From NCBI GenBank assembly GCA_948146395.1, contig OX411547.1, positions 62,501,610-62,565,609 on the forward strand: 64,000 nucleotides of DNA. The letters run 5' to 3'. The stretch comes from Fragum whitleyi. Its lineage: Eukaryota; Mollusca; Bivalvia; Cardiida; Cardiidae. Below the pieces are notes generated by a model. That model did no database searches. It was not told where the DNA came from and was given only the letters and a program-made list of their open reading frames with translations. Position numbers and translations under genes: made by a program. Positions 10,801 through 21,553 of the stretch are shown here, piece after piece. Within the stretch, counting starts at the first letter, position 1. Each line of letters begins with the position of its first letter.

Positions 10801-11301
10801 AAAAAGCCACGCCCTGCCATGCCCATATTTGGGGGTCAATCAATTTTTTTTTTAAATTTTAATAAAGGGTCACCCAAGAAACAACCATGCCAAGATTCAT
10901 TGAAATAGGCCCAATCGTTCTTGAAAAGAAGATTTTAAAAGATTTTAAAGTGAAAATATGCCCCGCCCTGCCACGCCCATATTTGTGGATCAATCAGAAT
11001 TTCTTGAACAATTTATATAAAGGGTCACCCAAGGGAACACCCCTGCCAAGTTTCATTGAAATAGGCCCAATGGTACTGGAGTAGAAGATTTTTAAAGAAA
11101 AAATAAGCCACGCCCATATTTGGGGTCAATCAAAATTTCTTTAACAATTTTAAAAGAGGGTCACCCAAGGATCATTTCTACAAAGTTTCGTTAAAATCCA
11201 CCCATTGGTTTGGGAGGAGATGTTTAAAGAAAAAGTTTACGGACGGACGGACACTCCGCCATGACAATAGCTCGCTGGCCTTCGGCCAGTGGAGCTAAAA
11301 A
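10801..11301 (-). mobile_element. F2 repeat, left end with C-type modules
   Basis: Minus-strand reading begins at 11301 with TTTTTAGCTCCACTGGCC, hairpin CTGGCC-GAA-GGCCAG, then GTCCGTCCGTCCGTAAAC. Three C-type modules follow, each with GGGTCACCCAAGG, TTTCATTGAAATAGGCCC and GCCACGCCCATATTTG on the plus strand. No right end is seen, so the copy is truncated near 10801. Confidence 0.7.
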
Positions 11302-12764
11302 CAAGCTATGACTTTTAAAGGAAAATCACAAACTTTTAATTTCCTAGGGTATGGCCAAAAGTTGTAATTACATGTAATACATTTCGCGTACTCCTTTCAC
11401 ATCTTGCTTTATTATCCTTTTTTCTTGAATGAGAACAGCGTTGGTCTGCAGTTGTCATCGCCTGGGTCGTCACTGTGCTTCCTGTCATTCAAGTGACACG
11501 AGCAAATCCTGCTAAACTCGTCAAGCGTCCGATCGGCTCTATTGAAGGCTTGCATCCATGCTCGTCGTTGGAAAATCTGAAGAAACTGATGTTTCTTTTC
11601 CCCGAGAAGTTGTCCTGTCGATTGAAACATATAAACATAACGCGATGAATAACCATTTTAAGGTATAGTTAGTGTGAAGCAAAGGTAAAAAGAATGTGAA
11701 AATGATACTAAAAACGAATACTACGTGTTATTCACCTTTTATGTGTGAAATTTAAATGACTTTCAACGTCCCGTTTCGAAAATATTGAAAAAAATCCAAA
11801 ATGATGATTGTGCAAGTAACTGCGTATAATCATGCGACATATTTCGGTTAATATATTTGGTACAAATGTTGTTAATTAAAAAAAAGTTAGTTTTGAACAA
11901 ATAATTTTAATCATATAATGCAAAGATAGTCAATATTTCAAGTCAGAAACAAAATAAGGCTTCATTTTGTAATGTATTTTGGCTACAGTGACTATCAAAG
12001 AAATTCCTCTTTTTTCAAAAAGTATTGATGGGGCATCTCAAATGCCTTTTTCAAAAATTACTAAAATACTTCGGGCATTCAGGCTAATTGTATGAAAAAA
12101 ATTCACCGTGGAAAAATAGAGAAAATGGACAAAGAGTTAAGCGCCCTTGAGATAAATAAACCTAAGTTTGACCATAATTATATTTTTAAGCTCTCTAATC
12201 ACGCTCGAGTCTTTAACAAAATAACTAAGTAAAATAAATGTGTTAATGTCATTAATTATTTTTTAAAATTGCTGAAAATGTTCACTGTTTATTATAACAT
12301 GTATAATATTACTCGCATTTAATCAAATTCTTAATCTCAAGTGTCTGAACTGCAAAGTGTGTCCATTTGGCTTTGAAATAATTGCAAGAAACTATGAAAA
12401 AAGGATTTTTCCTGTAGGAAAAAGTAAGATTTCTCTTTTACAGAAAAAGGTTTTTGATATTGTAAAGAAAGGATTTTTTCGGCATGGATTTTGCTTTCAT
12501 TATTCTCTCATATACAGGAGTATGAATGGTAACTCTCCTTAAGTATGAAATGGATCGTTAAACTGTGTATGATACTCGTTCAATAATTGGAATATTTTGC
12601 AAATAGACATAGTCGGTCCCTTTTTAGCACGCCAGATGTCTACATCACGATAAATAATTTGTTTGTTACATGTAACCGTACTTTATTGGGGCCTGATTAA
12701 AATGTTTCTGTTGGTATAAACGTTCGAGTGATTAAAAAAATGATTGAAAAGGGACATAATATAT
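11302..12764 (+). other. No recognised feature
   Basis: About 1.4 kb, mostly AT-rich. The small open frame on the minus strand at 11412-11630 has no recognisable domain. I see no RNA gene or repeat end. Confidence 0.45.
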
Positions 12765-13594
12765 ACTAAGTCAAAAAAGTTTAGCAACACTTGATATTTT
12801 TTGCTAAATATTTTTCTGTAGCAGAAATATTGCAGTCAAATAAAGCAAAACATCAACTTCAATCTCTAAGCAATATATTCATGCTTTTCTTTTGTTCCAA
12901 TGGTGACTTTACAGTCACAAAACATAGCCAAAACGGCAGGAGCGGCTGATATAAAAAGTCACAGCCTGTCATTTTTTGTCCAGATTTCGGTTTCTCAATT
13001 CAATATCACGCTGTCCGGAGCGACAAGAATTTTAGCAAATGTTATCTTTGGTCATTGGCTGCCTTTCATACCAAAACGAATCTTCTGCGTGTTTACGTGT
13101 GGTTGACGTTACGTGATTAAGGCCTCTAGAAATTCTGAAGCTAAAGTTGACGTGGCATATTTCAAAAGCTCAGGTCAAATTAAAAGTGATCAAGGGAAGG
13201 TTCATGAGCTAATTTTCTCGTCTTTTACACCATTTACGTCATAGAAAATGGACAATACAGAAATGCCGTTATGTGATCATCCTCCGTTTATGACCCGGTC
13301 AATGTTCTGTTCGATGATTTGAGCGGCTTTCTTTGAATTGATATAGTACTCATTCAATGTGATGAAAAGCGGAAATTTCAGACTGACTCTAGCTTGTAAA
13401 TTTGAACTACCGACGTAAAACGCTTGAAAACTCACAGTACGCCTTAAATGGTGATCTGCAAAGTAAACATTGTTGATTCGAACAGCCAATCGATAAGCTA
13501 ATCGCTCAGGCACCGACCCACTTAATTGATATTTACACAGACTATTTTACAATTCAACAAAAAGTGTTGCAAAACTTTTTTGACTATGTATATG
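12765..13594. mobile_element. TIR element without transposase, about 0.83 kb
   Basis: The left terminus reads AAGTCAAAAAAGTTTAGCAA then CACTT. The reverse complement of the right terminus (13560-13591) reads AGTCAAAAAAGTTTTGCAAC then ACTT. The inverted repeats extend about 30 bp with few mismatches, and TA dinucleotides sit at the junctions. The interior has no transposase, so this is a non-autonomous cut-and-paste element. The TA junctions suggest the Tc1/mariner superfamily. Confidence 0.65.
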
Positions 13595-14425
13595 TACAAT
13601 TATACATAAAGGCATCTTCCATGATAATTTGGGTTGCTCTTTTTATGGTTTGAATGTATTAATTGAAAGTTTCGTGTTTACAAATGCCTTTAGTAAAAGC
13701 AGAGAGAATTTGTTTCGGGTATAAGCGTTATATAATTTTTGTTCTCTAATTTTCCGGGAAATCGGCATGCGGGGGTGTGACTTCCGGCAGATCTTTGGTC
13801 GGTACGATTAAAGAAAGACAATTTCCTGCGAATAATTTTGATTGGTCGAGGTATTTTTTGTACAGAACCGAAAATTCAATCAAAACAATAAAAGTATAAT
13901 AAAATTATAATATTTTTTTTTATATTTTGGTAGATTTTATCAAATTTCAATTGAGTTAATGTAACTGTACGTCTTTTTTAGCGGGAACGTCCATGATTAT
14001 GACGTCATCTAACTTACATGCAAAACGATGCGCTTTGCCTGACGGAAATAGCCGAAATTAACCGATTTAAATCCGATCTTCAAACTAGGAATACCTTAAT
14101 TCTTATTCCCCACGTTGAAATGACATTCTGACATGCAGAAGTAGCGGTTGCCGTTCGAAAGCGGTTGTACGCATGTCCGACCTACCGTATTCAATAAATC
14201 ACTTAAAGTTTTACAAACTAAGTTGGTTCCGACTTAAAATAACAGATAACTTTCGTTTAATCTCGCAAGTTGACCATAACAATCTTTATATTTTTTCTCT
14301 TTAAAATTTAGCGATCAACGCTTCTCAATTGGCTTATTCAGACCTGAACAAAACGAGTGCATTGGAAATACGAGAATTCATGTGTGAATTTTATTATCTG
14401 TCAAAAGTAAAAAATAATATAAATA
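13595..14425 (+). other. No recognised feature
   Basis: AT-rich sequence with short poly-T and poly-A runs. No gene, RNA or repeat end was recognised. Confidence 0.45.
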
Positions 14426-15418
14426 AACAAAAGGGACAAAACGATTCAAATCCCCTCATGTGAATTTTATTGGTCCAGCGGATCTTATCCGAGTAATTTT
14501 CTGGCAGACCGCCAGAGTTTCATTCACATCTGCCTCATATTTGAAGAGATGTTATTCCAAGAATTTAATGTAATAATAGACCCTGTCCACCTTTTCATTA
14601 CTCAGAAGACGGAATTTTAAAACCACCCTGAAACACCCATATTTATGGGCTAATCAAAATTTTGCGAGCAATTTTAAAAGAGGGTCATCAAAGTAACTTT
14701 CTGGTAAAGTTTCATTGAAATCGACCCAGTGATTCAGGAGGAAAGGTTCACAGATTTCGGGCTTAAAATAAGCCCCACCGTACCACACCCATATTTATGG
14801 GCCACTTAAAATTTTGCGAACAAGTTTGAAAAGGGTCACCCTATGAACATTCTGGTAAATTTTCATGGAAATCGGCCTATTGGTTCAGGAGTTATCTGTC
14901 AAGGATGACGGGATCAAAACAAGCGCCACCCTACCATACCTATATCTATGGGCCAAACAATCTTCTGCGAACAATTTTTGAAAAGGGTAACCCAAGGAAC
15001 ATTCTGGTAAATGTTCACTGAAATCGGCTAGTTATTCAGAAGATGTCATTCAAAGATTTCGGGCCAAAAAAAAAGCCCCGCCCTGCCACAACTATAGTAA
15101 TTGGCTAATCAGAATTTCACGCACAATTTACAAAGGGGGTCAACCAATGAACATTCTGGTGTAGTTTCATTGAAATAGGCCAAATGGTCTAGGAGATGTT
15201 TAAAGATTTTCAAGTAAAACAAATGACACGCCCATGTTTATGGACCAATCAGAATTTCATTAACAATTTCTAAAGAGGGTCACCCAAGGAACATTCTGGA
15301 AAAGTTTCATTGAAATCGGTCGAATGGTTCAGGAGAAGACGTTTTTAAGATTGTTGACGACGGATTGAGGGTGATCCTAAAATCTCACTTTGAGCACGTT
15401 GTGCTCAGGTGAGCTTAA
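14426..15418 (-). mobile_element. F1 modular repeat, C-type modules
   Basis: The left end (minus strand, from 15418) is TTAAGCTCACCTGAGCAC, then a GTGCTC stem arm, then GGATCACCCTCAATCCGTCG. About five C modules (CCACGCCCATGTTTATGG, GGGTCACCCAAGGAACATTC, TTTCATTGAAATCGG) lie between. The right end at 14426 is decayed but alignable with the intact right end at 48380-48457 through AATTTTATTGGTCC and TTTCATTCACAT. This pairs an F1 end with the modules that F2 carries at 10801 and 17780. Confidence 0.7.
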
Positions 15419-15756
15419 AAAATTCTCTCGAACAAGTTATCGGCTATCAAACAAACTTCACTGGGATGATCATTTGGACAAGTCCTTTCGAAATAGTTCC
15501 ATTGCGAAATGGAAAAAATGTGGTTGCAATGGCGACAGAGTTATAAAGAATTTTTCAAATAATTCTAAACGTTCTACCAAAATACTTAGAAGTTCCCTCA
15601 AATGAAAATGAGACCTATGATGAACCTATTTTCCTCCTCCAATTCTTTTGAAACAAATTTTTAGTAATCCAAAATATTTATGCTGGAACACCAATGAAAT
15701 GCCGTAAGCCATCACATCAGAATAACCCAAGCATTGTTTTATGATCCCCTTTCCAA
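15419..15756 (+). other. No recognised feature
   Basis: The open frame crossing 15390-15605 starts inside the F1 end and has no recognisable domain. Nothing else was seen. Confidence 0.4.
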
Positions 15757-15935
15757 TTTTAGCTCAACTGAGCACGAAGTTATGTGTATGTCATTCGACG
15801 TAAAGATTTGGCTTTTATGCACACTACAAGTCTGTTCCACCTGAATCTTGGTTGAAATGAATGTCTTGGTAAATCTAAGACGAGTCTAACTGGGTTCAAA
15901 AACTAGGTTATCGGGTCAAATCTTTAGGTGATACA
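15757..15935 (+). repeat. F1 left end fragment with B module
   Basis: AGCTCAACTGAGCACGAAGT marks an F1 left end whose hairpin is interrupted. A partial B module follows (CTGGGTTCAAAAACTAGG, ATCGGGTCAAATCTT). No right end was found. Confidence 0.55.
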
Positions 15936-16146
15936 ACGTGGCTTCCGCGCGGATGGCTTTTTCATCCGGAGCATGACCTTGTCAATTTGTCCGATTGACA
16001 GTTGTGTTTTTCTCATGATAATGAGAAGCAGTATGAAGGAACTGAAACTCTATTAAGCTTATTTTTTATCTCCCTTTGTTGATTTTCATACTTGAGCATC
16101 CAGCAGTGTAACAGGCGTATCTTGTTACAGTTTGACACCTTGTTCA

Positions 16147-16387
16147 TACGACATTGCGCAGTGGTTACGTATCGGACCATAATTCAAATGGTCTCGGGTT
16201 TAAATCCCGACGATACGAATAGGGTGAAAATCACAGGCCTATGTTAGATAGCAGGTGGAGGCAAGGAAAGGGTGTAATGGTGATACTGGTGTGAAAAACA
16301 CCAGGAATCCATTCTTAGGTGTTCCAGCCTCCTGAAACCAACTAAAATTTTATTATAAAGCCACGTAAACCCAATTCAAACAAACAC
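16147..16387 (+). mobile_element. SINE with tRNA-like head
   Basis: A degenerate box A (GCGCAGTGGTTACG, from about 16156) and a clear box B (GGGTTTAAATCCC at about 16197) form a tRNA-like head with internal RNA polymerase III promoter elements. The body (CTATGTTAGATAGCAGG, ACACCAGGAATCCATTC, AGGTGTTCCAGCC) matches the SINEs at 10170 and 23838. The 3' end near GTAAACCCAATTCAAAC is a decayed form of their tail. Confidence 0.65.
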
Positions 16388-17387
16388 ATTGTTCATATAT
16401 CTCAACCGGTGTGTCTTTGATTGCCTTGTTTTTTTACTCTGCTGAGGGACAAACCCTGAAACAGAGGTTTTTTTTAAATGTCCCTCCCCAGTGCAAATAC
16501 TTGTTAAAATTTCTTCCTTGTTTTTTCTTATCTATATATACTTCTATAACTTGAACTTGAAATTAATTCCTAGCACCATTTGTCCTTATCACCGGACTGA
16601 CTACACATGCTTCATTTTAAGCATCGTGTCAAACGGAACCTGTCAACCGTACCTGGACTCCTAGCCAAAAACCTTTTCTTGGCTTGTACCTCGATCATCT
16701 TCATTGATAGAGAGAAATCCTTTTCAGAAGCATTTATTAAACCATGTGAGTATGAAAGAAGCTACAAAAGGGGAAAATTAAACATGTGGACAATGCTAGA
16801 CTAATTTTAAATAGAACATGTGTTCTATCAATATCTACTTAGCCTTTTTGAGTAAAATAAGGAGTTGACCTCCTTTTTACCACATTCAATTTTTTTTAAT
16901 GCATGACCCATGGTTTGTAACATTTAAGTTTATTACGATGTTCGGTTAAGAAGAAGAAGATATTCTGATAAATGGATAGACAGTATGGATTGCTTTTGGA
17001 ATGGTGAAAACACAAAATTTCATTTTATTTGTAATAAAATCCTTAAGTTGAGTTGTTAAGATGTTCCGATAGTGTAAATTCTTTCGATGAAGTTTATCCT
17101 TCACACATGTTAGTAAAGGTTTATCAGATTAGAGGTCAGTTTTGAATTCTTCTGTATCGTAGCAACCTTTATTTCCTTCTGTCATATCTATTACATTGTA
17201 GAATATTTTCTGGATTAAGAATGCACATATATGAAAAGTTCTGCCACGGCCGAGCCCTTATCATACCTGGTACCCATTGCTTTTTGGGTATTTAGGTTAG
17301 TCAACAGAGCCAATTTGTAAACATTACTCCAAACAATAAAACTTTTTACTAATGGTATCTGTTTTCGTAGCACCATTCATAATTATC
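16388..17387 (+). other. No recognised feature
   Basis: AT-rich sequence; the 65-codon frame at 16607-16804 has no recognisable domain. Confidence 0.45.
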
Positions 17388-17573
17388 ACCAGGATCCCGG
17401 CATCAGATATTACGTGTCGCAACCCACGGCAAATGGACTGGTCCATACACTACATTGACAGTAGCCGTTAATTTTTATATCCCCTCCCAATTGGGGGCAT
17501 CCATTTGTTATGGGTCTAATAACTACTACAAAGACCGCAGCCGATAATTTCTATCCCCACCCAAATTCGGAGT
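17388..17573 (-). repeat. Inverted LINE 5' leader with tandem monomers
   Basis: On the minus strand this aligns with 6320-6465 (GGGGATAGAAAT, ACAAATGGA, CCGTGGGTTGCGACACGTAA, GGGATCCTGG). The GCCGATAATTTC-type segment occurs twice, at 17464 and 17540, about 76 bp apart. The leader therefore contains tandem monomers, as some LINE promoters do. Confidence 0.5.
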
Positions 17574-17779
17574 AAATGTCTTGGCATATATTCCAGACAA
17601 CAAGTGAAATGGTGTTGTGCGAAACTCTCCACCAAAACTGCATGCTTGAGTACGCGTTTCTTGTGTTTCAGGGCTCGTCGACAGCTATAGTCATTTGGAT
17701 GCAAGCTCGATGAACATGAGAAAGGCTTAGATATATTAAAATGCTTTAAAACATGTAGATAGAATACAAATTGTATAGA

Positions 17780-18410
17780 AACAAGAGGCCTGAGAGGACC
17801 TGTATCGCTCAAATATCTAAAATATATGAAAGCGAGATATTGAAAATAGAAGGTATTTTAAGTCAACAGCATTCAGAAGGAATTCTGATTTTTTCCAAAT
17901 TGATATTTATGCACAAGATATTTGAAGTGACCACATAACTTATATGTAAAATTACATGGAAGACAGCTTAAAAAATCACACTTATTAAACTCAAATTGTT
18001 AATAAAATTGATTTGACCCATTACCTGAAAAGTCAATATTGAGGGGGTCCAAAATAAGCCCCGCCCTATCACGCCCATATCTATGAAAAAAATTCAAATC
18101 ATATTTCCCGAACAATTTGTAAAAAAGGTTCACTCTAAAACATTCTGGTAAAGTTTCCATTTGTCCAGTGGTTCAGGAGATGTCGTTCAACGATTTTGAG
18201 CAAAAAATAAGCCCCGCCTTGACACGCCCATATTTAAAGACCAATCAAAATAACGAGAACAATTTTGAAAATAGTCATCCAATGAACATTCTGGTGAAGT
18301 TTCATTGAAATTGGCCCAGTGGTTAAGAAAAGTGTCGTGCAAAGATTTTGGGCTAAAAATAAGCCCAGCCCTGCCACGCCCATACTTATGAGCCAATTTT
18401 CGCATACAAA
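17780..18410 (-). mobile_element. F2 right end with C-type modules, truncated
   Basis: AACAAGAGGCCTGAGAGG is the complement of the F2 right end. About 270 bp of right arm follow, matching 8830-9070 (CATTCAGAAGGAATTCTGA; CCATTACCTGA). Three C modules with GCCCCGCCCT and TTTCATTGAAATTGGCCC continue to about 18410. No left end is present. Confidence 0.6.
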
Positions 18411-18473
18411 TACTTCGTAAATTTTATATTCTATCGGTGAAATTATGAAGTGAATGGTATTGAACAATATAGC

Positions 18474-18945
18474 TCACCTTCGTTTCTTTGTCTTAGTAAA
18501 TAATTTTCAAATTTAAGAGGAAAATTCATAATGGCATATTTTTTATATTTGGCCTCTAGAGTGTTAACAATAAAATCATATTGCATGTATCCTTCCCATT
18601 TTCAATAGGATTTAATCCTTGTGACCTGATAAACATACTGCCCTAGTTTAATGAAGATCGGATCATATTTGTGGCCTCTAGAGTGTATACAGGAATATTG
18701 TCATTTAGGCCCCTTTTCCTGTAATATGGCACGGATCCTTCCCATTTTCAAAAGGGTTCATCCTTACGACCAGACAAACATTTTGACCAAGTTCATGAAG
18801 ATTGGACAGTTTGTTCTGCCTATAGACAGTTAAAAAAGAAAATCCTCATTAAATATTTGTGACCTCTAGAGCAAAACACTCAAGTTTTTGACGACGGAAC
18901 AAAGGGCATTCAATGATCACAAAAGCTCACCTTAACGTGGAAAGT
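18474..18945 (-). mobile_element. F1 repeat, A-type modules, degenerate ends
   Basis: On the plus strand GTGGCCTCTAGAGTGT anchors and GGCACGGATCCTTCCCATTT mark inverted A modules. AATGATCACAAAAGCTCACC near 18915-18935 is the inner half of the F1 left end. The outer hairpin arm and the right end are decayed. Confidence 0.55.
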
Positions 18946-18954
18946 ATAAAAAAG

Positions 18955-20303
18955 AACAAGAGCCGTCAGAGACGGATTATGCTCTTCGAATAAGGCATTG
19001 TCACAAAAACAAGAGCCATGTTGGACACGAAACCTTGATAGTAAACTGAAGCCTAATAGATTAAAGATTCTTTTGTACCGTCAGAGATTTACCTCCAATA
19101 AAAGTATTAAAAATAACAAAGGGCAAAAACTCCAAAAGTATGCAAGCAAGAGCTGTAGTTCTTGTGCATAGCACTTCTCCTCCATGAGATCTATCCACCC
19201 ATAAAGTTTCAAGTTGATAGCTATTATACTTTAGGAGATATGCTCCTGACAAATTATTTATCTAAGTATAAAAATAACAAAAGGACAATAACTCCAAAAT
19301 TATGCAGGTAAGAGTTGTAGTTCTTGTGCACTGCTCTTCTTCTCCATGAGATCTATCCACCCATAAAGTTTCAAGTTGAAGCTATTATTCTCTAGGAGAT
19401 GTGCCCCGAACAATATCTCAGTATCAAAAATAACAAAGGGCAATCACGCTAAAATTATGCAAGCAAGAGTTGTAGTTTTTGTGCATAGCACTTCTCTTTC
19501 ATGAGATCTATCCACCCGTAAAGTTTCAAGTTGATAGCTACTATACTTTAGGAGATATGCTCCAGACATAATCTAAGTATAAAAATTAACAAAGGGCAAT
19601 CACTCCAAAATTATGCGAGCAAGAGTTGTAGTTCTTGTGCACTGCACGTGTCCTCTATAAGTTCTATCCACCAATAAAGTTTCAAGTTGATAGCTATTAT
19701 ACTTTAGGAAATATGCTCTACGGTCAGATTGCAAGGACTCAAATAAGGTTTTATCTAATATAGATAACATAAAGGTAACAAACATTTAACCCCCTTTTTG
19801 CATGACATATTGTTAGACACAAATTTCAAATAGTTTATGGTAAAGGGCATCTGATTTGCTACTCAAATGTAAAATTGCATCAAATTTTGAACATAAGACA
19901 AAGAGAAATGAAAAAAAAAACTGTATTATACACGCTAACGTAAAGGTAACAAACATTTAGCCCCCTTTTTCCATGATATATTTTTTTCGTTAATTTCAAA
20001 TTGTTTATAGTGAAGGGCATCTGATTTGCTACTCAAATATGAAATTTCACTAAATTCTGACTGTTAGACTAGGAGAAATTAGTGAAAAATTGTTTTTTAC
20101 CCTAAGTCCCCTTTTCCCGTAACGAGGCCTCAAATCCAAACCCGTGACAGATGCATCAACACTATATCATAGACAGTTCACATGGTAAATTTCATTCTAT
20201 TTGGCCCAAGGCTTATGGAGAAATAGGTGGGGACGGACGGACGGAATTACGGACGGACAGACGAAGCGGCGGCTATATGCTCTCCCTCCGAGGAGCATAA
20301 AAA
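18955..20303 (-). mobile_element. Complete F3 modular repeat
   Basis: Read on the minus strand from 20303, the left end is TTATGCTCCTCGGAGGGAGA followed by a CGCTTCGTC and GTCCGTCCGT stretch. D-type modules follow, with the anchor GAGATCTATCCACCC (plus strand) at 19186, 19348, 19503 and, diverged, 19659, so the period is 155-162 bp. The right end has two hairpin-plus-CTCTTGTT signals 53 bp apart (19008 and 18955); the outermost hairpin is CCGTCTCTGACGG. The GGGAAAAGGGGACTTAGGG-like phrase near the left end is shared with F1 A modules. It has no coding capacity. Confidence 0.75.
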
Positions 20304-20536
20304 TATCATATGTTAACTGAAAATGTTGAAAAGGGCCGAGAAAATCACAGGCGATTTAGAAGAACAATACCTTTACATAACCAATAACTAATTCATTACT
20401 TACAGTGTCAATTAGATTTTTGACACGGTTAGCATCAATAGTCTTGAACGAATTCGTTGAGAGTCAGTACAGTATATCAAAATATGTTAGAGAAATGCCT
20501 TCGAGGAGATCGCAAGTTGTAGGATTCTCAATTTTT
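20304..20536 (+). other. No recognised feature
   Basis: Short unassigned spacer between an F3 and an F1 repeat. Confidence 0.4.
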
Positions 20537-21260
20537 AGCTCACCGAAGTGGGGTCAAAAACTAAATCACGGAGTCAAATCTTAGAAAAACCATGTATGCA
20601 CTCTCATGGGGCACATTTTGTCCAATCAATCTGAATTCTAGTCAGAATGATTGTCTTGATCAAATCTCAGAGGAGTTCAAAATTGTTTCAAGTGGGGTCA
20701 AAAAACAAAGTCACGGGCTCAAATCTTAGAAAAACCATGTATGCACTCTCATTCACATTTTTTGCCCAATCAACCTGAAATTTGGTCAGAATGATTTCCT
20801 TGATCAGATCTGGGACGAGTCAAAAATTGGTTCAAATCGGGTAAAAACTAGGACACAGGGTTACATTTAGAAAAACCTTGTATGCACTCTAGAGGTTTCA
20901 TTTTTTGCCTTATCAGCCTGAAATTTGGTCAGAATGATTGGCTTTATAAAATCTTGTACAAGTTCAAAATTCAGTCAGGTCGGGTAAAAAAATAGGTCAC
21001 GGGGTCAAATCTTAGAAAAACTTTGTATGCCTTCCAGAGATCACATTTTTTGCCTGATCAACCTTTAATTTGGTTAGAATAATTGTCTTGATATAATCTC
21101 AGAGGATTTTAAAATTGGTTCAATGGGTTCAGAAACTCGGACAATGGGTGAAATCTTAGAAAAAATATGTACACACAAAAAACATTTTCAAAGCCTGCTT
21201 TAAATTACTTTGGACAGTTCGTTTAAATGAGCGATTAAGGGCCACAATGACCCTCTTGTT
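20537..21260 (+). mobile_element. F1 repeat, B-type modules, left hairpin deleted
   Basis: The left end keeps only TTTTTAGCTCACC before jumping to GAAGTGGGGTCAAAAACT, so the hairpin is lost. About five B modules (GAATGATTG, GGGTCAAATCTTAGAAAAAC, GTATGCACTCT) follow. The right end is AAATGAGCG, hairpin GGGCCACAATGACCCT, CTCTTGTT. Confidence 0.7.
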
Positions 21261-21553
21261 TTGTTTCATAAGAGACTGAAGAAATGATAAAGAATCAGAG
21301 ACAATTTTAAATCGTTTTGGCATAGACTGTAACACTAGTTTAACAGGAAGGTCTATAGCTTTAATTTCTGCTGAGATAATAGAGGATTTGTCCCTTGGAC
21401 GACATTTTGATATCCTTTTCCATAAGCAGCCGCTTAAGCTATAGCTTCGCCATCTTTTGAATCATCCGTCAAGACTGGTTCGAAAGAGGAGTATTGCTCA
21501 ATTAATCGTATTTAGAGTTAAATCTTGTTCTTTCTGTAGTATACTTTTTTCGG
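21261..21553 (+). other. No recognised feature
   Basis: Unassigned sequence ahead of the TIR element. Confidence 0.4.

Noticed and set aside
16147..16220. True tRNA gene
   Set aside because: Box B is good, but the acceptor and anticodon stems do not pair, and a SINE body follows directly.
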